Notes: generated by a model not told the origin, from the letters alone. A stretch of DNA of 64,000 nucleotides from Asanoa ferruginea (GCF_003387075.1 NZ_QUMQ01000001.1:1798001-1862000); one strand, 5' to 3'; shown: positions 50,938-59,634, counted from the first letter of the stretch. Program-made: numbers and translations.

Positions 50938-51040
50938 CCGACCGCGGTCACCTCGCCCGGCCGAGCAGCAACCAGCCGACCGCGGTCACCTCGCCCGGCC
51001 GAGCAGCAACCAGCCGACCGCGGTCACCTCGCCCGGCCGA
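50936..51040. repeat. 38-bp tandem array (three units) carrying copies of the neighbouring gene 3' end
   Basis: GTCACCTCGCCCGGCCGAG recurs with TCA at 50948, 50986 and 51024. The third unit is the true 3' end (Leu-Leu-Leu-Gly-Arg-Ala-Arg and stop) of the membrane protein on the minus strand; the other two are nearly exact copies, stop codon included. The period is not a multiple of three, so copies are in different frames. Confidence 0.93.
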
Positions 51041-51587
51041 GCAGTAACCAGCCGATGGCGGCCCACAGCGCGCCGGCGACGAGGTTCCCGCCCTGCTGCG
51101 AGAGCACGATCGAGGTCAACCAGATCAGCGGGAGGGCCGCCGCTATCGGTCTGGGTAGGGTGCGTGCGCGATACGTGGCAACGGCGAGCAGGATCGAGCC
51201 GATTCCCCAGAGCCCGTTGGCCGGGATCGCCAGCGCCGCGAACCACGGGTAGTCCTCGTTGTGCAGGTTGCTCGCGGTCATGGCGACCGCCAGCGTGCCG
51301 GTGCCGACCACGACCGACCATGCCCCGATCCGGCCGAGTCGGCGCTTGGCGGGGGATGCCTCGGCGCCGAGCGCGAGGTAACCGGGAATCCACAGCACCA
51401 GCATCACCGCGCACAGGGCGAGGATGACGTGCTCGCCGCGATCGACGAGCGGATCGTCGCTGAACGGCCGCATTGCCTGGATGGCGCCAACGACGCCGGA
51501 CACCGCAGCGCCGGCCAGGGCGGCCCACGCGGTGATCCGCCGCCGGCCGGCTGGTAGCGGCGTAGTGAGCACGATGGAATCTGTCAT
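51024..51587 (-). CDS. Small polytopic membrane protein
   Basis: 187 residues with about six hydrophobic segments and short loops. The sequence is unremarkable (LILALCAVMLVLWIPGYLALG-type helices; LPLIWLTSIVLSQQGGNLV near 150) and does not match a family I can name with confidence. Its 3' end is repeated twice more downstream in a 38-bp array. It is divergent from the two-component system at 51717. Confidence 0.75.
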   Translation of the reverse strand: MTDSIVLTTPLPAGRRRITAWAALAGAAVSGVVGAIQAMRPFSDDPLVDRGEHVILALCAVMLVLWIPGYLALGAEASPAKRRLGRIGAWSVVVGTGTLAVAMTASNLHNEDYPWFAALAIPANGLWGIGSILLAVATYRARTLPRPIAAALPLIWLTSIVLSQQGGNLVAGALWAAIGWLLLGRAR

Positions 51588-51716
51588 GCGGCGACGGTAG
51601 GTGCGGGCTGACCGGGCCGGCGTCGCCCGGCGGGCGCTGGGGTCGCGCCGGCGGAATGATCGGCACTACATCTGAAGGCTGATGTCGCGTGACCTGAGGC
51701 TGGTTAGTCTGCGGGC

Positions 51717-52925
51717 GTGGATCCGCTGTCGACGTCACCGCGGGTGCCGCCCCGGATCCGCACCTCCGACGCGTTGCTGACCCTCGCGCTGATGGGTTGG
51801 GCGGCGATCGAGGCGCTCGCCGCGCAGGGGCCCGGATCGCTGGGCCAGCGGCTGGTGTTCGCGGTCGCGGTCACCGCGCCCTTGCTGCTTCGGCGCCGGG
51901 CCCCCGTGGCCGTCGTGCTGGTGTTGATCGGTGTGCTGGCGGCGCGGATCCTGCTGCTTCCAGGGCTCGAGGAGAGCACTTTCCCGTTCCCGAGTCTGCT
52001 GGTCGCCACCTTCTCGGTGGCGCTTTACGAGCGACGCCGGTGGGCCGGTGTGCTGGCGGGCATCGCCATCGCGGCGGCGATGGTGTCGTTGCCGCAGGTC
52101 GGCTACTACGACGGCCCGGCCAGCCTCGGCGAGTTGCTGCTCCTCGCCTTCTTCGTCAGCGGCGCGTGGATCGGAGGTTGGCTCGTCCGGCTGCGCCTGC
52201 GACAACTGGCCGTGGCCAACGTCGCCGCCGAGCGGGCGGCCTCGCACGCCGACCAGCTGGCCGAGGAGATCGCCCGCACGGCGTTGGAGGCCGAACGCGC
52301 GGCCGAGGAGGCGGTCGCCACCGAACGGGCCCGGATCGCACGCGAGATCCATGACGTCGTCGCTCATTCGTTGTCGATCGTGGTCGTCCAGGCCGGCGCC
52401 GCGGAGTCCTTGATGGACGGTGACCCGGACCGGGCGCGGGAGCACATCGCGGCGGCACGACGCACGGCACGTGAGGCGCTGACGGAGATGCGGCACGTGC
52501 TCGACGTGACGCGGGACGACGAGACCCAGCCGGACCTGGCGCCGCAGCCGACGCTGGAGCGGATCGGCGACCTGGTCGATGACTCGCGCGCGGCGGGGCT
52601 GGCGGTGACCCTGTCCGTCGAAGGTCGACGCGGGGCGGTGCCAGCGGGTCTCGACCTCGCCGCGTTCCGGATCGTGCAGGAGGCGTTGACCAATGCCCGG
52701 CGCCATGCCGGCCAGACACCGACCACCGTCCGGCTTCGCTACGACGACGAGGGGATCGACATCGAGGTATCCAACGCGATGACCGCCGAGGTCGGTGGCC
52801 GCGGCGGCGAGCGCGGTCTGATCGGCATGCGGGAGCGGGCACGGTTGTATGGCGGAAGCCTCGACGCCGGCCGGCATGGCGGCATGTTCACCGTGCGTGC
52901 CCGACTCCCCCGCAGTGCCACGTGA
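51717..52925 (+). CDS. Membrane sensor histidine kinase (HisKA_3, NarL type)
   Basis: 402 residues: four to five N-terminal membrane helices (~20-155), a helical linker, the HisKA_3 dimerisation domain with phosphorylated His in AREIHDVVAHSLSIV (near residue 220), and a HATPase_c domain (~300-400; ALTNARRHAGQTPTTV, GERGLIGMRERARLYGG). Such kinases sense the membrane or envelope state. The response regulator overlaps its stop by four bases, so they form a classical pair. Confidence 0.92.
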   Translation: MDPLSTSPRVPPRIRTSDALLTLALMGWAAIEALAAQGPGSLGQRLVFAVAVTAPLLLRRRAPVAVVLVLIGVLAARILLLPGLEESTFPFPSLLVATFSVALYERRRWAGVLAGIAIAAAMVSLPQVGYYDGPASLGELLLLAFFVSGAWIGGWLVRLRLRQLAVANVAAERAASHADQLAEEIARTALEAERAAEEAVATERARIAREIHDVVAHSLSIVVVQAGAAESLMDGDPDRAREHIAAARRTAREALTEMRHVLDVTRDDETQPDLAPQPTLERIGDLVDDSRAAGLAVTLSVEGRRGAVPAGLDLAAFRIVQEALTNARRHAGQTPTTVRLRYDDEGIDIEVSNAMTAEVGGRGGERGLIGMRERARLYGGSLDAGRHGGMFTVRARLPRSAT

Positions 52926-53605
52926 TAACCGTGTTGGTGGCCGACGACCACGCACTCATCCGGTCCGGCCTCAGCGGAATGCTCGGCGCACAACAGGACA
53001 TCGAGGTGCTCGGCGCTGTCGAAGACGGCCGGGCAGCGGTGCGGGCGGCCCGCGAACTGCGCCCGGAGGTCGTCGTGATGGACATCCGCATGCCGCGACT
53101 CAACGGCATCGAGGCCACCCGAGAGATCCGGCGCGCGCCACAAGGCCCGCGCGTGCTGGTGCTCACCACGTTCGACCTCGACGAATACGTCTACGAGGCG
53201 TTGCGTGCAGGCGCGGGCGGGTTCCTGCTCAAGGACGCGCCGCCCGGGCAGTTGGCCGAGGCCGTCCGCACCGTCGCCCGCGGCGACGCTCTGCTCGCGC
53301 CTGCGGTGACGCGCCGGCTGATCGGCCGCTTCCTGCGCGTGCCACCACCGGGCCGTGTCGCGGAACAGGTGACGGCATCGCTGACCGAGCGCGAAACCGA
53401 GGTGTTGCGCCAGGTCGCCGCCGGGCGCAGCAACGCCGAGATCGCGGCCCGCATGCACATCGCCGAGGCGACGGTGAAGACCCATGTGAGCCGCGTCCTG
53501 ACCAAACTCGGCCTCCGCGACCGGGTGCAGGCGGTGGTTTTCGCGTATGAGAACGGACTGGTCGCGCCCGGCGACAGTTCACCCAGAGAATCGGCTGAGC
53601 AGTAG
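52922..53605 (+). CDS. NarL/LuxR-type response regulator
   Basis: 227 residues: receiver domain (LVADDHALIRSGL, phosphoacceptor VVMDIRMPRLNG near Asp 54, Lys in FLLKDAPP) and a LuxR helix-turn-helix (LTERETEVLRQVAAGRSNAEIA, ~150-210). The GTG start overlaps the kinase stop codon (GTGA). It should be phosphorylated by the adjacent kinase. Its last 27 bases overlap the convergent TetR gene. Confidence 0.94.
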   Translation: MITVLVADDHALIRSGLSGMLGAQQDIEVLGAVEDGRAAVRAARELRPEVVVMDIRMPRLNGIEATREIRRAPQGPRVLVLTTFDLDEYVYEALRAGAGGFLLKDAPPGQLAEAVRTVARGDALLAPAVTRRLIGRFLRVPPPGRVAEQVTASLTERETEVLRQVAAGRSNAEIAARMHIAEATVKTHVSRVLTKLGLRDRVQAVVFAYENGLVAPGDSSPRESAEQ

Positions 53606-54151
53606 CGCCAGGCGTCGCTCGTGGGCGTCGCGGGGAAGCCGCCCGCCGCGGGTGAGGGAGACCAGCCCGTGCAGGCCGCTCCACAGCACCTCCGCGAGCA
53701 GGTCCTCGTTGTCGTCGCCGGCGACGGGGCGGACCACCTGGCGCAACTCGTCGAACCCGGCCAGCAGAGCCGCCGGCGCCTCGGGTGTGGCAAACGGCAG
53801 GTTGACCGTCTGGTTGAACATCGCGTCGTAGAGGGCCGGCCGCTGCTCGGCGAACGCGACATAGGCCGCCGCGACCTTGGCCAGGGCCCGCTGTGGGCTT
53901 CGGGTCGAGGTGCGGGCGGCCCGCATCTCCGCGGCGAGGTCGGCGAAGCCCTCCACCGCCACTGCCGCCACGATCGCGTCTTTGCCCTTGAAGTGGCTGT
54001 AGAGCACCGGCTGGCTGTATTCGACGCGTTCGGCCAACCGCCGGGTGGTCACCGCTTCCCAGCCCTCGGCCTCGGCCAGTTGCCGGGCCGCCGTGACGAT
54101 CAAGCGTTCGCGGTCGGCTCGTTCGCGCTCCCGGCGCGCCTGGATCGACAT
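53579..54151 (-). CDS. TetR-family regulator
   Basis: 190 residues with the N-terminal helix-turn-helix (LAEAEGWEAVTTRRLAERVEYSQPVLYSHFKGKDAIV) and a helical ligand domain (WHG-type TetR_C_33). It is divergent from a DUF4267 gene with two operator-like sites between them. Its 3' end overlaps the response regulator gene by 27 bases on the other strand. Confidence 0.9.
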   Translation of the reverse strand: MSIQARRERERADRERLIVTAARQLAEAEGWEAVTTRRLAERVEYSQPVLYSHFKGKDAIVAAVAVEGFADLAAEMRAARTSTRSPQRALAKVAAAYVAFAEQRPALYDAMFNQTVNLPFATPEAPAALLAGFDELRQVVRPVAGDDNEDLLAEVLWSGLHGLVSLTRGGRLPRDAHERRLALLLSRFSG

Positions 54152-54161
54152 GACCGCAATT

Positions 54162-54224
54162 CTAGCACCGCTAGCGCGAGTGCCGTCGCTATGTTAGCGT
54201 CGACCTTGTTCCTAGCGGTGCTAG
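54162..54224. promoter_or_regulatory. Pair of CTAGC-N3-GCTAG operator sites
   Basis: CTAGCACCGCTAG (54162-54174) and CTAGCGGTGCTAG (54212-54224) are each palindromic and exact reverse complements of one another. They lie just upstream of the TetR gene and the DUF4267 gene respectively, so both promoters are likely repressed by the same TetR protein. Confidence 0.8.
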
Positions 54225-54240
54225 ATATTGGAGACCTCTC

Positions 54241-54603
54241 ATGCTCAGCCCCATCGCGTACACCCTGGCCATCGTTCTTGATCTGTTCGTCGCCTTTATC
54301 GGCGCCCGCTTCCTGCTCCAGCCCGAGGCCGCCGCGACCGGCTATGGCGTGCCGGCCAGGCCCAACGCCTATCTGAGCGTCAAAGGGCTGCGCGACCTGA
54401 GCTACGGCATCCTCGGCCTGGCCCTGATCGCCTTCGCCGGGCCCCTAGCGGCCGCCTGGTTCATGCTCGTCGTGGCACTGAACCCGCTCGGCGACACCCT
54501 GATCGTGTTGCGCAACGGCGGCACCAAAGCCGTCGCCTTCGGCATCCACTTCGCTACCGCGGTGGTTGTCCTGATCAGTGCCGCGCTCCTGTTCGCCCTG
54601 TGA
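54241..54603 (+). CDS. DUF4267 small membrane protein
   Basis: 120 residues with about four hydrophobic segments (LAIVLDLFVAFIGARFLL; YGILGLALIAFAG; FMLVVALNPLGD; HFATAVVVLISAALLFAL). The phrase GVPARPNAYLSVKGLRDLSYGI is typical of DUF4267 proteins, which often sit under TetR control. Their function is unknown. Roughly the last 200 bases overlap the C-terminal extension of the Lnt-like gene on the other strand. Confidence 0.85.
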   Translation: MLSPIAYTLAIVLDLFVAFIGARFLLQPEAAATGYGVPARPNAYLSVKGLRDLSYGILGLALIAFAGPLAAAWFMLVVALNPLGDTLIVLRNGGTKAVAFGIHFATAVVVLISAALLFAL

Positions 54604-56027
54604 CCCTGCCGACGGGCCACCGCGATCAGCACGCCGACGGCAGCGACGCAGAGCCAGGCGAAGACATCGCCGATGCGGGCGTACGGGGTAGCACCGGTGC
54701 CGGTCGGCACGTCAGCGATGATGACCGCGCCGGGATCGCGGACGTTGTCGGCCTCGGCCCGCACGTGGCCGGCGGGGTCACTGATGACCGGACGACCGTT
54801 GCGACCGGCGCGGGCCACGGACATGCCGGCTTCGACACCGCGGACGAGCGCCATCCGCCCGTGCAGCCAGCCGTCGCCGCCCATGTCCCACGCCGGTGTG
54901 AGCAGCACGGCGGCACCGGCGGCGCGGTTGGCCCGGACGAGGGCTGGGAAGTCCAGGTCCTTGCAGATGACCAGCGCGAGCGCGGGCGCACCCGGAACGC
55001 CCACCGGTGGGCCCGAACCCGGGGTCAAATGGTCTTCAAGACCAGGAATCAAATGCCTTTTCGTGTACGTCGCCGGCGCGCTGCCGTCCGCCGGGAACGC
55101 GACCGCGACGTTGCTGGCCACGCCCTCGTGCCGCGCGGTGGCGCCGACGACCACGTCGACGTGTCGCGTGGTCGCGATCCGGGCCAGCGGGTCGGCGAGC
55201 AGCGGCCAGCTCTGCTCATCGGTGTCGAAGGCCTTCTCGGGCAACACCACGACCCGGGCACCGCGGTCGGCCTGCTCACCGATCTGCCGCAGATAGGTGT
55301 CGAGTTGCGCGCGGCCCTCGCCGGTGTCGGGCGACAGTTCCGCGTCGGGTGGGCCGCCGAGCACCGCGACCCGGATGCTCGGACCCTGCGGCGAGGCGAG
55401 CAGCCTCACCGTCGCGTAGGCCCCCGCCACCGTGAGGATGACCAGGGCCGACGCGGCCACCCGGAGCCGGCCCCGCCGGTCGCCCGGTGCCGCTATCGCC
55501 GCGATGGCCGAAGCCGCGCCGGTGACCAGGAAGGTCACGCCCCACACACCGGTGACGGCGGCGACCTGGAGCACGGGCAGCACGCCGGCCTGGGTGTAGC
55601 CGAGACTGAGCCAGGCGCCGTGTGGCTGAGCCAACGAGATCAGGTATTCGCCGGCGGTCCAGAGCGCGGGGACGGCGAGTGCCGCGGCCACCGGTCGACC
55701 CTGCCTGATCAAGGCCCGGAACAACACCGCGCCGCCCGCCGCCAGCAGTGGGTAGCAGGCCAGCACGCCGACCACGATCGGCGGCGGCATCTCGAGGGTG
55801 GTGGCGAAGTAGGCCCAGAGGCCGCTCTGCCCGATCACCCAACTCGCGGCGGCGGCGCCGGCCGCCCAGCCCCATCGGACCCGGGGCGCGATCAGCAGCA
55901 CCGGCAGCATCGCCAGCCAGGTGAGCGCGGGCAGCGGGTGCAGGCCGGTGCCCAGGTAGGCGAACAGACCCGACAGCGCCGCGGCGCCGAGGGCCAGGGC
56001 GGGGCGCCGCTCAGGCACGGATTCCAT
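54402..56027 (-). CDS. Apolipoprotein N-acyltransferase-like protein (Lnt family)
   Basis: 541 residues. Six or seven membrane helices (~10-200) precede a nitrilase-like domain (~215-450) and a last helix (~465). The catalytic triad is present: Glu in VVVLPEKAF, Lys in TYTKRHLIPGLE and Cys in ALVICKDLDF. Lnt N-acylates mature lipoproteins; actinobacteria use related enzymes (Ppm2/Lnt). The ~65 residues after the final helix come from DNA that is antisense to the DUF4267 gene, suggesting that the original stop codon was lost. The start ATG overlaps the end of the TetR gene by 17 bases. Confidence 0.85.
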   Translation of the reverse strand: MESVPERRPALALGAAALSGLFAYLGTGLHPLPALTWLAMLPVLLIAPRVRWGWAAGAAAASWVIGQSGLWAYFATTLEMPPPIVVGVLACYPLLAAGGAVLFRALIRQGRPVAAALAVPALWTAGEYLISLAQPHGAWLSLGYTQAGVLPVLQVAAVTGVWGVTFLVTGAASAIAAIAAPGDRRGRLRVAASALVILTVAGAYATVRLLASPQGPSIRVAVLGGPPDAELSPDTGEGRAQLDTYLRQIGEQADRGARVVVLPEKAFDTDEQSWPLLADPLARIATTRHVDVVVGATARHEGVASNVAVAFPADGSAPATYTKRHLIPGLEDHLTPGSGPPVGVPGAPALALVICKDLDFPALVRANRAAGAAVLLTPAWDMGGDGWLHGRMALVRGVEAGMSVARAGRNGRPVISDPAGHVRAEADNVRDPGAVIIADVPTGTGATPYARIGDVFAWLCVAAVGVLIAVARRQGHRANRSAALIRTTTAVAKWMPKATALVPPLRNTIRVSPSGFSATTSMNQAAARGPAKAIRARPRMP

Positions 56028-56586
56028 CGAAGATCCTCCTGACGTTGTCGTGGCAGAGCACCCGGAAGTCGTCGTCGGGCAGCCCGATGCGGCCGCCGTG
56101 GTGCAACGCGATGAGGCCGTGTAGCTGCGCGGCCAGGGTCAGGGCCACGCCGACCGGATCGTCGGGCCGCAACGCGCCCTTGGCCATCCCGTCGGTCAGC
56201 GCCTCGATCAGCAGGTTGAGGGTCGGCGACCGGCCGTCGGCGAAGTCGCCCGGGTATTGGCGGGCGCCCGGCCGCGGCGCGGTGAACATGTAGTCGTAGA
56301 GGCGCGGTCGAGCCAGGGCGAAGTCGAGCAGTAGGTCGGCGGCGGCCAGCAGGTCGTCGCGGGGGTCGGCGCGTCGGCCGCGATCCCGCCATTGGGCGGC
56401 GACCTCGTCGAACGCGCTCGCGCAGACCGCCTCGAGCAGCGCGTCACGGTTGGCGAAATGCCAGTAGGGCGCCATCGCGCTGAGCTGACACTCGGCGGCG
56501 ATGCGCCGCATGCTCACCGCCGCGGCGCCCTCTTCCTCCAGCAGCCGCCGGGTCGCAGCGACGATTCTCTCTTTCGCGTCGGACAC
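56011..56586 (-). CDS. TetR-family regulator
   Basis: 191 residues from the GTG at 56586. Helix-turn-helix region EEEGAAAVSMRRIAAECQLSAMAPYWHFANRDALLEAV and a C-terminal domain of the TetR_C_13/WHG type. A palindrome (56586-56602) overlaps the start codon, which would make the gene autoregulated. It is immediately upstream of the Lnt-like gene with overlapping ends, so the two are probably co-transcribed. Confidence 0.9.
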   Translation of the reverse strand: MSDAKERIVAATRRLLEEEGAAAVSMRRIAAECQLSAMAPYWHFANRDALLEAVCASAFDEVAAQWRDRGRRADPRDDLLAAADLLLDFALARPRLYDYMFTAPRPGARQYPGDFADGRSPTLNLLIEALTDGMAKGALRPDDPVGVALTLAAQLHGLIALHHGGRIGLPDDDFRVLCHDNVRRIFDGIRA

Positions 56587-56602
56587 CTTTACACCGTAAA
56601 GG
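56586..56602. promoter_or_regulatory. Operator palindrome CCTTTAC-ACC-GTAAAGG
   Basis: Perfect seven-base arms with a three-base spacer; the left arm includes the start-codon base of the TetR gene. Likely autoregulatory site of that TetR. Confidence 0.75.
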
Positions 56603-56721
56603 CGCGCGCTGAGCCCGTCACTGGTGCTAACACCCCATTGAGGACGGGGGTTTACCTGGCGCGTGTCCGGCGTACACGTTGGCCTTGGGATGTCCTCACC
56701 CCTGGTCGCCAATCTGTGCGG

Positions 56722-58680
56722 ATGCTCAGATCGGTTCGGTCACGCGCAGCCGTTGGCCTGGTGGTGCTGCTCGGCAGCCTGGTCGCGTGGCCGTCGCCCG
56801 CCGACGCCGCGCCGCGCCGGGTGCCCATCAACGGTGCCGGGTCGACGTCGAGCAGCAACCTGATCGACATGTGGCGCCGCGACGTGCTCCCGAACCAGCT
56901 TTTCGTCAACTACCAGCCGACGGGGTCGACCGACGGCCGGCGCCAGTTCGCCGAGGGCACCGTTGACTTCGCCGCCTCCCAAGTCCCTTATGGACTGGGC
57001 GGCGAGCCCTTGCCGAGCCGGCAGTTCACCTACGTGCCCGCCGTCGGCAGCGGTCTCGCCTTCACCTACAACCTGCGCGCGAACGGGAAGCAGATCTCGA
57101 ACCTTCGCGTGTCGGGCGACGTCATCGTCAAGATCTTCACCGGCGGCATCAGGCGCTGGGACGACCCGCTGATCGCGGCGGACAATCCGGGGATCACGCT
57201 GCCGGCCCGGGACATCGTCTCCGTCGTCCGGCAGGACTCGGCGGGCAACAGCCTGCAACTCACCCGCTGGATGAGCACGCACTATCCGGACCAGTGGCAG
57301 GCTTTCTGCCAGGCCAGCGGCGGCACGCCGCCATGCGCGGCCACGGCCGTCTTCCCGACCGCGGGGCACGTCGCGATGCAGGGTGCGACCGGCGTCGCCG
57401 GCTACGTCGCGCAGGCCGACGGCACGATCGGTTACGTCGACTACCAATACGCCATCGGGGCGCGGCTCCCGGTCGCCAAGGTGCTCAACCAGGCCGGCTA
57501 CTACGTCGGGCCCCGGGCCGACGCGGTGGCGGTCGGGCTCACCGGAGACCCTGACGCCGACCGCCGGGCCTACCCGTTCTCCACCTACTCCTTCCTGGTC
57601 GTCCCGACGGTGCTCGAGCGCGGGCTGACCGTCGACAAGGGATACACGCTGGCCCAGTTCGCCCAATACGCGGTGTGTGCCGGACAACAGACGGCCGACG
57701 TGCTCGGCTACGCCCCGCTCCCGATCAACCTGGCCCGCGAGGCCATGGAACAGATCCGCCGTATCCCCGGTGCGGAAGTCCCGACGGATCCGATCGCCGG
57801 CTGCGACAACCCCACGTTCGCGCCGGACGGCACGAACACGTTGCTGGCGAACGCGCCACAACCGCCGGAGTGTGACAACCGGGCCAGCGGGCAGCAGTGC
57901 GCCGGCCCCAGCAACGCGATCGCCACGTCGACCGAGCTGACCGTCAGCTCCACCGCGGTCAACCCGGGCGACCGGGTGACCCTGACCGCCACGGTGGGAC
58001 CGGTCGGCGTGGCGGGCTACGTCCAGTTCCTCCGCGGCCCCGGTGGCGTCCCGATCGGTTCCCCGGTCGAGGTCGTCGGCGGAGTCACCGCGCAACTCAC
58101 CACGTACACCCTGCCGCCGGGCTCATACGATCTGACCGCCCGCCTGGAGCCGGCCGATCCGACCCGCTACGCGATGTCGACCTCCGCCCCGGTGCGGATC
58201 ACCGTGGGCGATACGCCCGCGGCGGGCAACACGGTCGCGATCACGGCGGACATCGCGCCGGGCGCTTTCTCGCTCACGACCGCGTCGTCCACGGCCGAGC
58301 TCGCCGGCGGCAGCGTCGGTGGATCGGCCACCGGCGCGCTCCCCGAGGTCACCGTGGTCGACCTGCGTGGCACCAACGCCGGCTGGTACGTCACCGCTCA
58401 GGTCGGCGACTTCGACAACGAAGGTGTCACCATTCCCGGCGCCCAGCTCGGCTGGACCCCGTCGGCCAGCAAGGTCGGCGGCTCCGGTGCCGTGCTGTCG
58501 GGAGGCGCGGTCGTGCCGGGCACGACCTCGGGCGGGCTGGCGGAAGGCGTCACGCTCTGTTCGGGCCCGCCGCAGAGCAGCGCCGGAACTTTCCACTGCG
58601 GCGCCGACCTCCGGCTCGACATACCGGACACCACCGCGCCCGGTCTCTACGCCGCCACCCTCACGCTGACCCTGGCCTAA
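56722..58680 (+). CDS. Secreted PstS/SBP-like protein with Ig-like C-terminal domain
   Basis: 652 residues from the ATG at 56722, with a Sec signal peptide (MLRSVRSRAAVGLVVLLGSL). Residues ~35-350 follow the phosphate-binding PstS pattern: INGAGSTSSSNLIDMWRRD at the start and GVAGYVAQADGTIGYVDYQY later, with ligand-type Ser/Thr/Asp residues. From ~395 an Ig-like domain follows (VNPGDRVTLTATVGP), then a beta-rich Gly/Ser region. It may capture phosphate at the cell surface or act as an adhesin. No pstCAB transporter genes are near. The 3' end overlaps the LLM gene by 20 bases. Confidence 0.82.
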   Translation: MLRSVRSRAAVGLVVLLGSLVAWPSPADAAPRRVPINGAGSTSSSNLIDMWRRDVLPNQLFVNYQPTGSTDGRRQFAEGTVDFAASQVPYGLGGEPLPSRQFTYVPAVGSGLAFTYNLRANGKQISNLRVSGDVIVKIFTGGIRRWDDPLIAADNPGITLPARDIVSVVRQDSAGNSLQLTRWMSTHYPDQWQAFCQASGGTPPCAATAVFPTAGHVAMQGATGVAGYVAQADGTIGYVDYQYAIGARLPVAKVLNQAGYYVGPRADAVAVGLTGDPDADRRAYPFSTYSFLVVPTVLERGLTVDKGYTLAQFAQYAVCAGQQTADVLGYAPLPINLAREAMEQIRRIPGAEVPTDPIAGCDNPTFAPDGTNTLLANAPQPPECDNRASGQQCAGPSNAIATSTELTVSSTAVNPGDRVTLTATVGPVGVAGYVQFLRGPGGVPIGSPVEVVGGVTAQLTTYTLPPGSYDLTARLEPADPTRYAMSTSAPVRITVGDTPAAGNTVAITADIAPGAFSLTTASSTAELAGGSVGGSATGALPEVTVVDLRGTNAGWYVTAQVGDFDNEGVTIPGAQLGWTPSASKVGGSGAVLSGGAVVPGTTSGGLAEGVTLCSGPPQSSAGTFHCGADLRLDIPDTTAPGLYAATLTLTLA

Positions 58681-59599
58681 CCAGGTCGGGGATCAACGCG
58701 GCAACGCGCTCGAGCTGCTCCCGCTGGTCGTGCACGCCCAGCGCACCCAGGCGGATGACGAGGTGGCGCGCCCCGGCGGCGACATATCGGGCCAGTCCCG
58801 CCCGGACCTCGCCGGCCGAGCCACCGACCACCGCCTGGATCTTCGCCAACTCCTCCAGCGGCATGCCGTAGGTGCCGCGGGCATAGCGATCCAGGCCCGC
58901 GCGGGCCCCCTCGTCGTCGATCAGCACCGAGACGAACAGCGCCGGTGTGATGCCCTCAGCCGCGCGACCGGCGTCGACGGCGGCCTGCTGGACGTCGGCG
59001 AGGCCAACGGCATAGTCGGCCGGATCGGGCGGGTAGGGCAGCCACCCGTCGTACAGCCGTCCCGTCCGGGCCAGCGCCGCCGGTGTGGCACCGCCGAGCC
59101 AGATCGGCGGCCCGCCGGCACGGTAGGGCTTGAGCGCCGGCGGCAGGTCGGTGAACCGGAGGAGCTCGCCCTCGAACGATCCGGCGCCGCCCCAGAGGGC
59201 CCGCCACAGCGCGACCGTCTCGTCCAACCGGGTGAACCGCCGGGCCCACGGCACCTCCGACAGCGTGTAGAACGGCCGCCCGAACCGGCCGGGAAAGCCC
59301 GCGCCCACCGCGACCGTGAGCCGGCCACCGGACAGCAGGTCGATCGACGCCAGCGACTGGGCGGCCTGCACCGGCCGGCGCAGGAACGGCAGCAGCGCGC
59401 CGGTGCCCAGGGTCACGGTCTCGGTGGCCGGGGCGAGCGCGGCCAACATCGTCAGCGCCTCGATCCGTGGGTTGATCAAGGAGTCGTTGACGAACAGCGA
59501 CGAGAAGCCCAGCCCCTCGGCGGCCCGGCCGAAGGCGACCAACTCGCGCGGGGCGTCCCACTGGGCGGTTCCGGTCGGAAGCAACACACCGATGTCCAT
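58661..59599 (-). CDS. LLM-class (luciferase-like) flavin/F420-dependent oxidoreductase
   Basis: 312 residues from the ATG at 59599; the TIM-barrel luciferase-like family is clear (MDIGVLLPTGTAQWD, SLFVNDSL, LLSGGRLTVAVGAG, PPIWLGGATPAALARTGRLYDGW). The start is typical of the BA3436-type LLM group. It probably uses FMN or F420. It is divergent from an MmyB-type regulator, and a palindrome shared with the regulator's second target lies between them. Confidence 0.87.
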   Translation of the reverse strand: MDIGVLLPTGTAQWDAPRELVAFGRAAEGLGFSSLFVNDSLINPRIEALTMLAALAPATETVTLGTGALLPFLRRPVQAAQSLASIDLLSGGRLTVAVGAGFPGRFGRPFYTLSEVPWARRFTRLDETVALWRALWGGAGSFEGELLRFTDLPPALKPYRAGGPPIWLGGATPAALARTGRLYDGWLPYPPDPADYAVGLADVQQAAVDAGRAAEGITPALFVSVLIDDEGARAGLDRYARGTYGMPLEELAKIQAVVGGSAGEVRAGLARYVAAGARHLVIRLGALGVHDQREQLERVAALIPDLVRPGSA

Positions 59600-59634
59600 G
59601 CCGACGATGCTCGCGGCCGGCCCGACTAACGACA

